Assembly: GCA_021234535.1 (NCBI GenBank)
Contig: CM037835.1
Location: 5,642,001 to 5,706,000, forward strand
Direction: 5' to 3'
DNA length: 64,000 nucleotides
DNA from: Stichopus chloronotus
Lineage: Eukaryota; Echinodermata; Holothuroidea; Aspidochirotida; Stichopodidae
Below are positions 36,148 through 49,300 of the stretch, piece after piece. Position 1 is the first letter of the stretch. Each line of letters starts with the position of its first letter. The translations under genes were made by a program, and so were the position numbers. Below the pieces are notes generated by a model, which was not told the origin of the DNA, did not search any database, and saw only the letters and a list, made by a program, of their open reading frames with translations.

Positions 36148-38280
36148 CGCCCTTCCATAAACGCCAGCCTTTGTTAGCTGTGCTTTCTGCATCCTGCCTA
36201 ATTACCTTCCTTTTCCATCCTTTTGAGGAGTTTACCACATGGCCTGTCTCAGATTCATCCTTTTCAACTTTCTGGGGGCTGGCTTTTTGGATGAGTATCC
36301 TTTTTCTTCTGTGTACTATGAAACTAAGAGTCACTGGACTACTCTACTCATGAGTTTTAACTTGTAAAAGGTTGCATAAAACGATATAACTGAGTGAAAT
36401 AATTGAAATCTGTGACGATTGACAATGAAGTCACAAAATTTTAAATTTAACCTTGTGACACTTAAATATTTGTTGTGAGAAGTTTAAACATACCCACAAA
36501 AGTCTTATTTCATGGGACCTTGCTACAGAAAGAGAAGTTGTAGCTATTAGTAACATTGCTCCTGGCAGTATTAAGAAACAGTAAAATAATGGATTTAATG
36601 GATTTTGAGTGATTGTACCTCTAAAAGGACATCCCATAATGCATTGTATGTGTATATCTTGATTTCCACACAGTATCACTCAAGTGTGCCTGAACACTGG
36701 TCATGCTCTTGTCATCTCACTACTTCTGATTTGAAATTTGCAGTAAGATATTGAGCTGCTTGAAAATGTCTAACCAGCTAAGGTGATAAATCCATCCAAT
36801 CAAGAAATTGTACAGTCAAAGGCCAGCTCCTTATTACTCTCAGAGTTGTAGTAATATGCTGTCCTAATTTTTTTCGCTGTCCCATCGATGTGCTTGTTAG
36901 GCAAATTTAGTTATTTCATTACCGTAGTTTAGTTTTATGTGGCATACTGTATGTTATCATTACGTTATTATTACTTGGTAGTTGCAGTTTGTTTTGCTTG
37001 AGATCCTGCACGTAATATAATACCCGTCAAGCCAATGACATTTTAGCTCAACAGATTAAAAATCGTTTTCCAAAAGACAGTACTAACAACAAAAAGTACT
37101 GTACTCTTGGAACAGGTTGCTTTGTTTGAAAGTGTGAAAAAGTGCAAGTAAAAAGGCAAGAGGTTCATATGCAGACTTTTCCCTCCTCCCTGTGTGACTT
37201 GGTTGTTCAAATAAATTTCAAATAAACTCTAGCAGGTAAGGCTTGTTTTGTAACCTCAATATGAAGTAAAACAAATACTGCCTTGTGTCTCAGTGAGTGA
37301 AGGACAATTCTGGTAAAGTTGTCATCTCCAAATCCAAATTTGATTGGAGGAGGAAAATGAGCTGATCTTGTCCTTAATAAAGTTTGGTAGCTTTCTCTGT
37401 GCGTTCCAATGCCTTTTTTTTTCCTTTTTGACTTGACTGTTTTTTTTTTTTCTGAGAAAATTCATGTTTGAAACATTTCACATGAGCAATGTTATTTGCA
37501 CATACATTTGTGCTCTGAGTTTACTTAGAAATTACCTCATTAAGCTGGATAAAATCCTCGTGGTTTAAGTGTATTTTGTGAACTACTTAAAGTGAGGTAC
37601 TTTTTGCATTTCTTTCAAACTGGGTATTCTCCTTCATAGATTTGTGATAGCAAATGATCAATGTGCAAATAACAAACTCAATTAGAGACAGCCCAAGTAG
37701 AGAGAATTTAAATCCATTTACTTTTGTTGATGTCCCACACATACTTACAGTAGCCTCTTTCCAGCTTTGAGTGTAGAACCTTTTTTTCGTCAAATGCCGT
37801 CAGTGTTTCATCTGATTAGAGTTTTACAACAGGTTACAGATAGTACATCTGTAGAGGAGATATCCTTCAACCTGTTTTTGGAAGTAGCAAGAACTTTGTT
37901 GCAAAAAAGGTTTGTAAGATTTATGTCACTTCGTTACCTCCGTTAAAGCAGTAATCAGTGATTGAGGTCCCTGAAGTTGTAACTCTCCAATCGCAAAAAG
38001 CATTCAATTTGTCCTGTTAGGTATGAGTGTATATATGTCTCATTTAAGCTTTCCCAGCTTCAGGCATCTTCATTAAGGGGAATTAAAACCACAACTGTGA
38101 ACTTTTCTAGTATTGAATTTGTCTAACTTCTCTGTAAACGTGGTATGACTGTAAGCAATCGAAGTTGACGCCACAGAGAGGTTCATTTTGTCATTTTTCA
38201 TTTTCTAGAATATCACCAGTTTAACTTTTGCAAAATGCAAAATATCAATTTGCCAAAAGGCTGGCAATTACGGAAAGGAG

Positions 38281-38404
38281 GTGACCATATACAAACACAC
38301 ACAAAATTGCCAGATCCTAGACCATAGCCAATATGGTAATGCATAGGTTACATGAGGTGAGTACGTCGCTAGCGAATTCCCAAACCATGGAGTTTTGGGG
38401 AATC
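38281..38404 (+). repeat. Diverged DIRS-type terminal repeat, right arm of an inverted pair
   Basis: The arm reads GTGACCATATACAAACACAC, AAAATTGCCAGATCCTAGACC without interruption, ATGCATAGGTTACATGAGG, then GCGAATTCCCAAACCATGG and AGTTTTGGGGAAT. The last part parallels the AATACCCACACCA and GTTGTGGGGAAT phrase of the DIRS-type repeat. With 36025-36147 it bounds 2.1 kb in inverted orientation. That interior shows no recombinase or reverse transcriptase, so either the element is non-autonomous or two solo copies lie head to head. Confidence 0.72.
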
Positions 38405-39539
38405 TGTTACATTGTCAGATTATGTTTTTGAAGTGTGATGAAGTATTCTGTTCACAAATTATTGAACACAGATTCCTGCTTTGATGAACTATTGTTTCAA
38501 ATACATGAAAGCAGCTGTACATTCTATTGTGATCATGCATTGTTATGAAAATGAAAAGGTGCAGAGGTGAACAGACTGGGTCTCAGGCAAATTATTTAAT
38601 TTAGTGATCTACAGCTAACCCTTGATGAATCCCATAATCCATATTTCAAGGAAAGTATCTAATGCAGTCAGATTGGCATGTGAGTGAGTGTGAGTCTGTG
38701 ATGCTTGGATACTCATTAAGGGAAAGTTGGATGGAAGTCAAACTTTGTATGTAGATTTGCTGTGTTGAGAAAGTGTGCTCTGTTGTTTTTTCGTCAGGTT
38801 AAAGCTCATCTTTGTACACTGGGGGCAAGATTCTGAAGACTTGTATAACACTACTTTTGTAATACAATGTGGCAAGTTAGAAAGCTTGGAGAAATTTTAT
38901 AATTGGTATGTAGATGTATTATCGTGTGAGAAGATGAACTTGATTTTTCGTGGAGTTCAAGCTAGATTAAAAGGGTAGAGAGCTTATTTTAGCACGACGT
39001 AAAATTCTGGCAAGTTTGGGCTACCATATTTTCCTGATTTCGAGTTTCATGTATGCTCCACAGTGTGTAAGAATGTTCAGGAAATTTTTAGTTTTGTGGC
39101 ATAATAGAAGCAGTAGATAATATCACAGAAATAGTTTTGCCACATATTTTGTGCTATGGATGCTTATATAGTCCATCAATGTAGTCAGTGAATTAACTTT
39201 AGTTCTGGTACAATGGGTGTTCTATATTGTGGTACGAAGTAGTAGCTGACTAAACGTAGATAAGCACTAAACATTTTTAGCTCACAACACGTAAATGGTG
39301 CGAGCTATGATTTGTGATGGGACTCCCCAACACTCTTTCTACATCTGTTCACAATTGCTATCAATTGCTCTCTCTCAAACAGTGTTTGATGCATTTTCTT
39401 AAAACTTGGAGGCAATGATTCTTATTTCGTGGGTTATGCACCATCAGCAATCGTACAAAATTTGGACGTCATTGGTCACATGCCCCAGGGGCCCAAAGGA
39501 CCTCCCAAATGCTTTTTCCAGATTGTACAGTTCCAAGAT

Positions 39540-40710
39540 CTAAAGGGACCATATGAGAAATACTTTAAGAAATCATGCAAAATGCTTTTCTAAGAGATTG
39601 TATGGTAATAAGTTGAAGTGTCACATTTTTACTATGGTAGTGACTCTTTTTGGGTGTTCATTATGTTTGGGTCCAAGGTCCCAAATAAGCCATGCACATT
39701 CTTATGATATCATGCAAACAATTTCTTGTCCTGTAGATATAATAAGTTGAGGTCACATTTCTACCATGGTAGCGGTAGCTTCAAAGTGTTCAGGTGTTTT
39801 GTTCCAAGGTTCAAAATGGGCCATTCACATCGTAGGGCAAGCCTAGGTAGAGGGCGCAGTGTCATGATAGATTTCGATTGCCTTTTGAGCTAGGTCAAGT
39901 TTAATGTAAGAGTAAGCAAGGGGTATTAAAGTATAGTTTCTCTTGAATACCCACACCAGTGAAGTTGTGGGGAATATGGGCTACTTAATGAAATCATGCA
40001 AACTGTTTCTCCCTACAGAATGAAAGGTACAAATTAAGTTGCCATTGTGTCACATTACTACTATGGTAGTGGTGATGTAGGGTGCTAGGGAATTAATTGG
40101 TGTAAGGTCCATATGGGCTATCTATCCTTATGAAATCAAGAGTACACATTGAATGCTACATTGTTGAGAGTTTGTCACATTAGCACTTTGGAAGTGGTCC
40201 CATATCGGTGCTCTATTGATCCTATTGTGACTCTACATGGATAACTAGAGAACAAAAAACATCAAGAATTAGGGTAATTCTATATGGTTTATTCATTCTC
40301 CTGCTTGATGGTTAAAGATGGTAGTGTAGATAAACATTCAAAATACTTGTGATCTACGGCAATAAAAATCGGCGTTGATTGGAAAAGTAAAACAGAGAGA
40401 CAAATTTTCGTTAAATCTAGGCTGAAATTTGCATAGTTTGTGTACAAGGCCAGTTTTGCGACACCAAACGGCCAGATCGGATAAACAGGGTTAGGACAAA
40501 TGGGGTTTAAAGGGATTTTCACATTAGCTCTGTGGAAGTGGTACTTCAGACAGAGCTTTCAGTATTCTGGGGTCTAAGGCCCCAGATAGACCATAGACCC
40601 ATATGACCATTTTGTGAAATCATGCAAAATACTTCTTTTGCAACAGATTTTGTTTTACAATGTGTAAAATATGTCACTTTAGTACTATGGTGCATGGTTC
40701 TGAACTTCTG
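39540..40710 (+). repeat. Degenerate tandem array, unit about 160-170 bp, interrupted twice
   Basis: Units share GAAATCATGCAAAATGC, a TACAGATTGTATGG-like block, AAGTTGAAGTGTCACATTT, ACTATGGTAGTGG, a GTGTTCA block and GTCCAAGGTCCCAAATGGGC. Copies begin near 39555, 39705, 39985 and 40605, with partial units near 40125 and 40520. A DIRS-type solo terminal repeat (39908-39985) sits inside one unit. Another ~300 bp of unrelated sequence (40215-40520) is bracketed by near-copies of CACATTAGC and TGGAAGTGGT. An AGCTCACAACACG-type leader precedes the array from ~39279. Confidence 0.68.
39908..39985 (+). repeat. Solo DIRS-type terminal repeat inside the tandem array
   Basis: GAGTAAGCAAGGGGTATTAA, then AGTATAGTTTCTCTTG and AATACCCACACCAGTGAAG with TTGTGGGGAATATG is a clear match to the terminal repeats at 27555-27617 and 33937-34004, in the same orientation. 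No recombinase or opposite-end copy is nearby, so it is a solo or truncated end. Confidence 0.72.
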
Positions 40711-40759
40711 AAGGCAAATTGTTTTGAAGGTGGACATGTTCCACATGTTCAGCCCATTG

Positions 40760-40975
40760 GAATAATAACCCTTCAGAAAAATCACTCTTGCATCAGATTC
40801 GGAATAATGATCCTTCGGACATGACCCTTCATAAAAACGCCCCTTATGTTCAATTTGTTTCGAATGATAACCCTTCAGAAAAACAACACCTTAATAAATG
40901 ATTACCTTCAGAAAAAGGGCTCTTCCAATTCAGAAAAATAATCCTTTGGAATAAAATCCCTTTGGAATAGTGAAC
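40760..40975 (+). repeat. Degenerate short-period repeat (TTCGGAATAATGACCCTTCAG-like)
   Basis: The phrases ACCCTTCAGAAAAA, GGAATAATGATCCTTCGG, GACCCTTCATAAAAA, CGAATGATAACCCTTCAG, TACCTTCAGAAAAAGGG, CAGAAAAATAATCCTTTGG and GGAATAAAATCCCTTTGGAA follow each other at irregular ~20-45-bp spacing. It is an old minisatellite-like tract directly after the 160-170-bp array. Confidence 0.65.
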
Positions 40976-41804
40976 CACAATTATGATGTCAGCCCACTGA
41001 GCCTCAACCTCAAGAGACTTGGTAAAGATGATATCTCAAGGAAGAATAATTACTTGATTAACTTTGTCAAATAGATAAAACTATATTTGAATTGAGTGCC
41101 AAGAGGTCAGAGGTAATTTGCATGTAATATCCATATTTTTTTTTTTACTGTGTTAAGGTGTTTATGTAAGTCTCATGAACTTTGGATGCATTCCTCTGTC
41201 GATGTAAAACCCCTGTATACTGAGGAGCTTTTCACAGTAGAGAACTAGAGACAACGTTGCAATTTAACATCTCCCTTCTCGTCTTTATACATAGTATCAA
41301 GGAGCCACTGAAACATCTGTGTTTTGTTCCCATCAGTTCATTTTCCTTTCCTAGCTTGAAAGTGTGATAATGCAGCTTTGATTTTAATCCACTGATATCA
41401 ATTGGCCATGGTATAACAATCAAATTAAAGCTGCATGCTGCCTGCATAGGCTACATCAGCAGGCAAATACCAGTATGTCTTCCAATCCATTATTGTGTTA
41501 ATTGTCAGGATGTCCATTTCTGTTACCTCATGATACTGCATGTTAACAAAAAATGGCACCTAGTTTGTGTAATTATGCATATATGCATACACTTGCCAAT
41601 TTAGAACCTTGTATCTGAGGAGACCCGGTTGAAATGTTATTTGTGCCAATGCCTTCCCTGCCAGTTGCGCCCAGCTACATACTTTCCATCAGCTTAAAGG
41701 ATGTGTCAGACTTTGATTTGCAAAGAGAAAGCATACAAAATGTCACATTTTGCAGAACTTGTTCTAGATCAGCAAGGACATTACAGTTTGCTTAATTTTT
41801 ACAC

Positions 41805-42200
41805 GACCTAGCAGTCCGTTTCCGTGACCAATTCCCCAAACAGCGGTACGTTGGCGGTATTATATAACGTTCATTTCTTATTATATTTTTATTGTATTTC
41901 CTTTTCTTCTTTTTTGCTTCCTTTCTGGTGAAGTAGAATAACAATATACGTAGTCAGACACCAGGCTCTCTCCTTTTTTTTTCTGTTCGAACCAGAACAT
42001 GCAATTGCTCAAATTTATTTGTCGTCAACACCCAGTGTGCAATTCCCATCGTGCCAGTCACCATGGGGATTTTGACTCTGTAATAGTTTTTCCATCACAT
42101 CATGTTCGTCTGAAGAATACTCAAGCTCGAGAAATTTGCATTTAGTCGAGGGACCGAGGATGCACTTATGTGACAAACGTTTTCCTCGGTAATCCAGGAG
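41805..42200. promoter_or_regulatory. Second CpG-enriched patch with TATATAA, function unknown
   Basis: By eye there are about 20 CpGs in ~400 bp (for example CAGCGGTACGTTGGCGG near 41842, CTCGAG near 42127, GTCGAGGGACCGAGG near 42147), well above nearby intron. A TATATAA lies near 41863 and an ATTTGCAT octamer near 42138. It is non-coding in all frames. It could be an enhancer, an internal promoter or an unrecognised transposon relic. Confidence 0.25.
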
Positions 42201-45200
42201 GTCCTCAAAACAAGGTGATGTCTTTCATTGATAAGGCTCTCCTGCTTGGAATTTGAGAAAATTCTGAGGGTTTGAATCCTCTCCAGAATATGAATTTATT
42301 TCCTTAAAAGCAAAAGTCGATGCTTTTTAAACTGATGGTTTATCTTATATACCCTCAGAGCAGTCAGTGTTTGTATGATTTTTAGTTTTTATTCATTTAT
42401 TTTTTTTTTTTGTGTATATTAATTTTTCTCTGTTCTTAAGAGCGAGAGGGGTGACCATTTGTGCAGTCTCAGTTGACGTTTATTCTCTCTGCAGATGGAA
42501 AAAAAAAGGACAAAGGGAAAAAAATAATAATTGAATCGCTGGTATATTGAGTTAATAATAGGTGTGGGATGCTTGCCATTGATATGATAGTTTTGCTAGT
42601 GTCTTCCAGATAAGTTATTTCAATCATATCTTTATTATTGATAACAAGCTGTTTGGTGAATATAGATCTTTATTATTGATAAACAGAATTTACTACCCTC
42701 TGCAGCAGAAGTCTGATTGAGTGAATACTGTTTTGTGTTTGATAATGTGTACAAAAACTGTACAAAGGAATGATTTTAAGCAGTGAAGGAAAACGTAATG
42801 GTTTGGAAGCTTTCAAGGACATAGAAGATTATCGGCCGTTGTATATTTTTGACTGGAAGCAATCGCACTGTTTAGAAGTTGATTGGAAACAAATGAAGTA
42901 GAAAATATTAAGAAAAGTCATTAAGCAGGGGGACAGACTTTATGTACTTTAATATTGGGTGCAATATTACTCTTCAAAATATAGCCTTCATTGTGTAAAC
43001 AAATTTTTTCTATGAAACAAACTCTAGACAGTTTTCTCTCCACAAAAGGACACAAACCGTGAAATGTACAGTACATAAGGTGTGGGTTGCAGCAATATAA
43101 AATGCAGAGGCTTCCACTTGTTTGCTCAATAGTATATGGAACAGATATCCCTCAAGTTTAAAGTCTTAAGTATTCAAGTCTGTAGTGTAATGGCCCATCG
43201 ACTAACCATCACAGAATTTTCAGCAAGTTTTGCTCTGTACCGTATAGAACGAAATGTAAAACAAGAAACAGGTGAAATGTTTTTGATGGATGGTTTGTAA
43301 CAATGACAAGAGCAATGAATGGAGCATTGCAGTCTCTTGTTTGACTCACATCTGCAAGTTTTCACAACCTACTCTTGAGTAGTGACCCATAGCCTCTGTG
43401 TGGCATGAACCATTGTGTTTAATATACTGTAGAGTTGTGCAACTGAAGGCTGCAATAAATTAATCTGTAACCCTAAAACAATATTAGCAGGAGTATGTGT
43501 ATTGTGGTGCAATTATTTTTGTAGGATTTGGTGCGTTAGCTTTGTGATGATCCATTAAACTGTCTTTGACTTGTGATTTATCGCATCTCTGAAATCTGAA
43601 GGTCAGGTAGTAAGGTTTGTCGTTTCATGTGTCCATGCTACCTATCGAGTTTAATTAGATTTGGCTACGGGCAAAGTGGACCCACACAACTTAGTTGTGC
43701 AAGTAAACTGAACAGTTGCAATTTTGGTAAGGATGGACGTGTCGATCGTCAGCAATTTAAGAATGTCAGGAATCTCTTGTCTGTCCTTTCATTATATGAC
43801 AAAGGTGTCTGTATTAAAGCTGCTGGCTTGTAAAGGAACCAAACTTTAAGAAGCCTGCCATGGACTGGAAAGTTGAACACAGTGGCAATCAATGGATGTA
43901 GCTTTTTCTTAATCATAGTTATCGTAAAATCTTGTTTGATTTCCTAGGCAACCTGTGGAATTGGTTGGATTCCAAAGTATTGAAACAACAGTTCTGCTTC
44001 AGACTTTGATTCTTCTGCAAATCGGGTGTTTTACAATGAACAGATGTCATTGAAAGAAGCCTGGACTTATTTTGAATTCAGTGCAACTAGCAATTTGATT
44101 TTGGTACAGTACAGGTTCATCATATTGGTGTCTGTATCTGTAGGTTAAAATCCTTTTGCTATATAACATCACTAATATTAATTTAACTCAGCCACAGATT
44201 TAGTAACAAAATAATAAATATGCATTAAGTATAATATTCTGTTGTGTTTTTAGTTCTTGAAACGTCTTACAGCTATTATGTTGGACTGTCCTGCGTGATA
44301 TGGATCAGTCCTCAGTTGCCATCATAATTAAGTTTTGAAAACTCTTGCCGTTTTCAAAATTTGGAGAAATTCACATAGCTGTTTCAAATCATACATTTTA
44401 TTGAACCAGACAGCTGTTCGCAAATTTCTCCAGAGCCTAATTGGGTTTGATCCATGTTTGCAAGACTACTGTAGATGGAAGTACTCGTTTTAGCTCCATA
44501 ATAGGTAAGTAATGTTTCAACACTAGCAATTAAATACTCGTACACAGTTACCAAAATTTGAAATTTCCATCTTAGTAGACTCCATAATACGGTCATTTGC
44601 ACATAAATGTGAACACAATGGCCACTCTGTTGTGACCGTTAAGTGAGTTCCATTTTGGGGCTTTTCTTTTTGTAGGGGAAACTATAATGACATCACCCCT
44701 GCATCCTTGGGTTTACATTCCCTTGGGTGTACAGTTAGAATTTATGATTTTGGAAGTGGATCTTTATCCAATTACTTGCCCAAGAAGTGTATCTTTCTGC
44801 TGCCTCTAAGCAAGACCTAAATGTGCAATATGTGATACCATCAATGAATACTCATACATATCACCTTTAAGTGACCCAATGAAGGGGCATAGACCTCTCT
44901 GATCTGAAGTATACATCTCTGTCTTTTCCAGCAGTAACTAAGAAGAAGAAGAAAAAAAAAAAATCACATGTCCCCACATAAAACATTAAAAAGTCACTCT
45001 ACCGTGCTCAAAGCTATCAAGGAGGTGAATTGTCATGAATATATTACTGAGACTCTTCAACTTGACCAATCTTTGAAACAGCTGAAAGATGCGAAACTGA
45101 CCGTGAAAATGCATGGATGGACGTTTGACACGAAGAAATTAAAATCCACGCTGCTATTTCATTGGGCCTTTTTGTTAATAAAGATTGAATAAAGTGTACA

Positions 45201-45540
45201 CACCTTTTTATTTGAAAGCTTTGAAAGCAATAGAGAGCTACAGTAGGTCACGAAGTAATGACAGTATACCTCTCTGCAGAAGGGGACCTGAGGCTTGGAG
45301 TTGACCATCTCAAAAGAAGTTAAATAGTGCTTGTGTTATAGTTACGATAAGTGACCAGCCCGGTGGATATTGCCATGTAGTGGCAGGTCAGTCTGACTTT
45401 CTTTTGATGAAGTCTTTGTTAAGCTGGTTTCTAGAATGACAAAACGAAATTGTAAAATGTGATACCTCCAGGTCATGGTAAAGTATAAAAAGGGTATTTG
45501 GAAAATGGCTGTATTTTGTTTGTAGATCATCCATCAAATC
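42201..45540. other. AT-rich stretch without identified genes
   Basis: No domain, RNA gene or bounded repeat was recognised. A 74-codon plus-strand open frame at 44968-45192 has fairly protein-like composition (KAIKEVNCHEYITETLQL) but no splice context or family match. Intronic sequence is the simplest reading. Confidence 0.45.
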
Positions 45541-46388
45541 TTTGATTCCTTGTCGAAGGCAGGCAAGGAATCTATGCAATGGTGATAGAGAGTGTGTGTG
45601 TGTGCATATGGGTGTAATGCCTAGGCTCATAAGCAAGATATCTAAAGAAGGGAAAGTAGTTGTTTGAGCTTCAAAGTTGTATGTGTAGGTAGTCCATAGA
45701 GAGTAGATGGTCCCTATTCTTTTTCAAGCAGGTCAAAGGTCATTTGAAGTCACTAGAGTGGAAAGCATGAAAACCTATCAAGAAAGATATCTCAGCAACC
45801 AAATGTTACTGGAACTTGAAATGGTTATCTTAGATAGCACTTAATAGGTAGATGATATGTGTCATTTTTTATTCCTTGCCGAAGGAATCTATGGGATGGT
45901 GATGGCGTGTGTATGTGTATTTGACGCCCTGGCTTGTAAACACGATATCTCATATGACAAGGTAAATGTCACTCATATTTTGTTTTTTTCTCATATTGAA
46001 AACCACCTGATATAGCTCTTTACTTTTATTACCTTATCTTTAAGCAATCAGTGAATATCCCAGTTGCCAGCAACTCCCTGTCAAGATTTACAAAGTACTT
46101 TGTTTTAGCCACCATAAAGGCTCCCAAGGGAGAAAAGCACTTCAAGTTGTCTTGCAAATTTCAGACCTTTATCCACAATTTGGTGTCAGGAACTTTCTAT
46201 CCACTTGTGAACTCTTGTTTAAGAGATATGTGCCTTCCTTCATTACCACAATTTTGATCAAACTGAATAAATGAAGGTTATGCCAAACCCATAAGTTATT
46301 GGTTGATTTTGTTTAAAGTGATTGTGTGCGTATGGAGTAATGAAATATTGGCAAGGAATCACAACATCATTTGACTTTTGGTTGTTCG
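45541..46388. mobile_element. CCTTG-hairpin repeat element(s), probably two nested or tandem copies
   Basis: A left end with a small hairpin (ATTCCTTG, 18-nt loop, CAAGGAAT) is at 45545-45571, followed by a GTGTGTG run and AAGCAAGATATC. A second left end (ATTCCTTGCCGAAGGAATC) starts at 45871, followed by GGCTTGTAAACACGATATC. The right end (GCAAGGAATCACAACATC, then TTTGACTTTTGGTTG at 46351-46388) is the inverted form of the left end. GGTCAAAGGTCATTTGAAG and GATGGTCCCTATTC are internal family phrases. It is non-coding; no transposase was seen. Confidence 0.65.
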
Positions 46389-49300
46389 TTACGGTGCAGG
46401 TAATCAGTCCTCACTGTATTGCCAGTAATTTGTGCCCCACCCACTCTCTTACATACCTTCCTCCATACACATACTCAGGTCTTTTTGTTTCTTCTGCCAT
46501 TGGCAGGTTTGCCATCTATATCAATAGAGATCTCATAGATAGAGAACAGTAATTGTGGGCTTGCTATCTTCGTGGTCCAGTACAAAGGTGGCCCTGTGAT
46601 TAGAAAAGGTTCACCATGCACTGCCATAGGTACAGTAATCCTAACCATCATATACAGCTTGATCATCTTTGGGCATGGGATCCAAGGTTTAAAGGTGATC
46701 ATTGCTTGTATACACTCAAACCGATCTTAACTGAATTACCTGCTCCGGCTTTTCAGTACCATGTATTGCAAACATTCTAACTGTGATCAGAGCAATCGTC
46801 ATGCCAGTCACAGCAAATGTGTTTGCTATCATGTATGTATATACATGCATGTGTAAATACACTACAGGTGTGTGTTACATTTCCTTTGGCAGGTCGTGCA
46901 AACTTGATGTTGTCAGATGTTTTTTTTTTTAAAGGATTGAAAATGGAATATTAGACACCCAGGTCCATGAAGCATATCAAGTAAGCACTCAAATGGATCA
47001 AGAGCATGAAGTTTATACTGTCTGTGTTTCGTGGGGCAAATGTTTTTACATGATGGGATTGTGATTTGCTGTTTTGTGTACCTTACACAATACATAGGCC
47101 CTATTTGTTGCAAGTGGTTAGTTTGTTGGAAGTTTGTACAGCTCATCAAAACAAGTAGAAACTTTGGATATTCCTATCTTGAACACTGTTATAAGGTGAA
47201 AAGACCCTCATGTACTGTATCATTACTATGTTTGAACTTCACTATTTAGCCCATAGTAGTCTTAGCTTAACAGAGAAAGGTTAAAAGAGCTTGCCATGAA
47301 AAAGGAAATAGCATTTCGCCATCTGTAATGAAAACTAGAGCATGGATTTATTGTGCAATTCTGTCTGCACACATGTTGCAGTAGAACCAGTAGCCCCGTA
47401 GCATATCCAGGTAAACCCCATGCAGGCATTGTAAATCAGCTGTATTTTATTCCTAATGTGAGGAACAGCTTCCGTTTTTTCCCTGCTTGACAATTCTATT
47501 AATGACTTGCAGACTGCCTACATGCCCATCTAGTTATAGGTCTCAAACATTGAAAAGGTATGAGGGGAACATTACACTCATAGTATGAATAATACAGTGA
47601 AGACTTCAAGAATAGACATGTTACAAAATGGCAGTCATCCTTTTGGCCTTTCTTTTTTTATTGTGAGAAAAAAAAAAACGTAGAAAGTGGCATGATTCAG
47701 TCGTAGAAACATACAGGCATACATGCATTGCATAGATGTATTTTACAAGTTTCGTTTGTGTGTTGAAACATGTCTAACATTGATTGAATCAATCAGTATG
47801 CCTCCTGTAGGCTGAAAAGTTTAGAACATTGAAACTTTAACCAAAGGTTTTCAACATTTAGGCTATAAAGTAACAAGATTTAATCCCAGTCTTGGTGTCC
47901 AGTTGGTACTGTATATATGATGCTTTCTTGCAAGAGGACCTTCCCTTCTTTTATGTTCAAATATAGGACTCAATGCATTTATGGCTGGTACAAATGGCAG
48001 AGAGAAGTTCTGAAGGTACCCGCACACCTTTGTGAACTCTTTGCCATCTGTGGAACAGCTGGAATTATTTAAAAGATGCCTACAGTGCTAGATTTTGTTG
48101 CTTTTTTATTTGTAATTCTTTGAAAAACTTGTCATCCTGGAGGGAGTGCTGATTTACTGTTTTGTACATTGGTTCTTTTGCATATAGTTACTGAGGTGAA
48201 ATGGGGGGTGGATCGTATTAGACTCTCCCCCCCCTCCCTCCCTCCCATGTGAGTATGCTCTTCCTGAAGTTGACAAGCTTCTATCATTCTTCATAAAAAT
48301 TCTTGAATTTGCCTGTATGGCTAATAAGGGAGTTGATGTATACTGATCTAGTTTCAAGTAAAGCAATTCCCACAAGGAAGATAGATGTAAAACCAGACAA
48401 AAAATGGTCACTTGTGGTCACAAGTATCTATCCAATTGAAGGCTGTTTCAGGTCTGTTTGTTGTCTTTAAGATGTGTTAATTTTTTTTTCTCTTTATCTT
48501 TGAGTAGAATTGGACTTTCTTAGGTGCTTGATCCATAGAAAGGGTACTTCTGGGAAATTCAGAAAATTTATCAAATTTAGCAGGCTCACATTGAGGCCAT
48601 GGAGAGGGCAGGAAAGGAAGTGGAGGAGGGACACGTTACATACGTACAGACTTTTACATACGTGCAGACTTGTTTCTGAAATGATACTTTTGGGGGCAGT
48701 ATCACTCATTTGTATGGAAATGGGTTTCTTGGTAGAATAGTTCAAGAGATCAATGGCATACCTTGCAAAGTCCAAAAGACACATTAAGTTAGATGAAATA
48801 AAAGTTAAGAAGTCTACAACCTCTCATCTGCATTTTGGATGTAAATACTGGCTAGTAAATTGATCAAAGAAGCAGGTATGTACATCAACAAATGGAAATA
48901 CCTTTGTGGAGAGTTGTCCGAATGTTATGTTGAGGTATTAGGTTTGAAACACTGCAAACGACTATAGTTTCAAATGATGCCATGTGTCTGCAGATGAAAC
49001 ATGTATACCCTAGTTGTACAAACAAGAAGCAGTTGAATGTAGGCCACAGCTTGTTATCAATTTTGGTTTCCAAGGCAAAATCAACATGGATTTAAGTTGC
49101 TTGAAGCACACCTACAGTAAATGTGCATCTTAAATCTTTGCCCTTGCTTAAAAACTTAGAACAGAGCACAGTCATTGAATTTCAAATTTTGTCTGTCCTT
49201 GGCTAAAAAGATAGCAAAATTTGGCAAGGTTAGGCTTTGTCCTTTGAAGTTACGTACTGGTTTGTGTGTACTGAACTAACCTTCTAATCTGCTGAATTTC

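Noticed and set aside
44968..45192. 74-codon frame with fairly protein-like composition
   Set aside because: It has no splice context, family match or neighbouring exon. An A-rich run directly precedes it, and it could equally be chance or a repeat relic.
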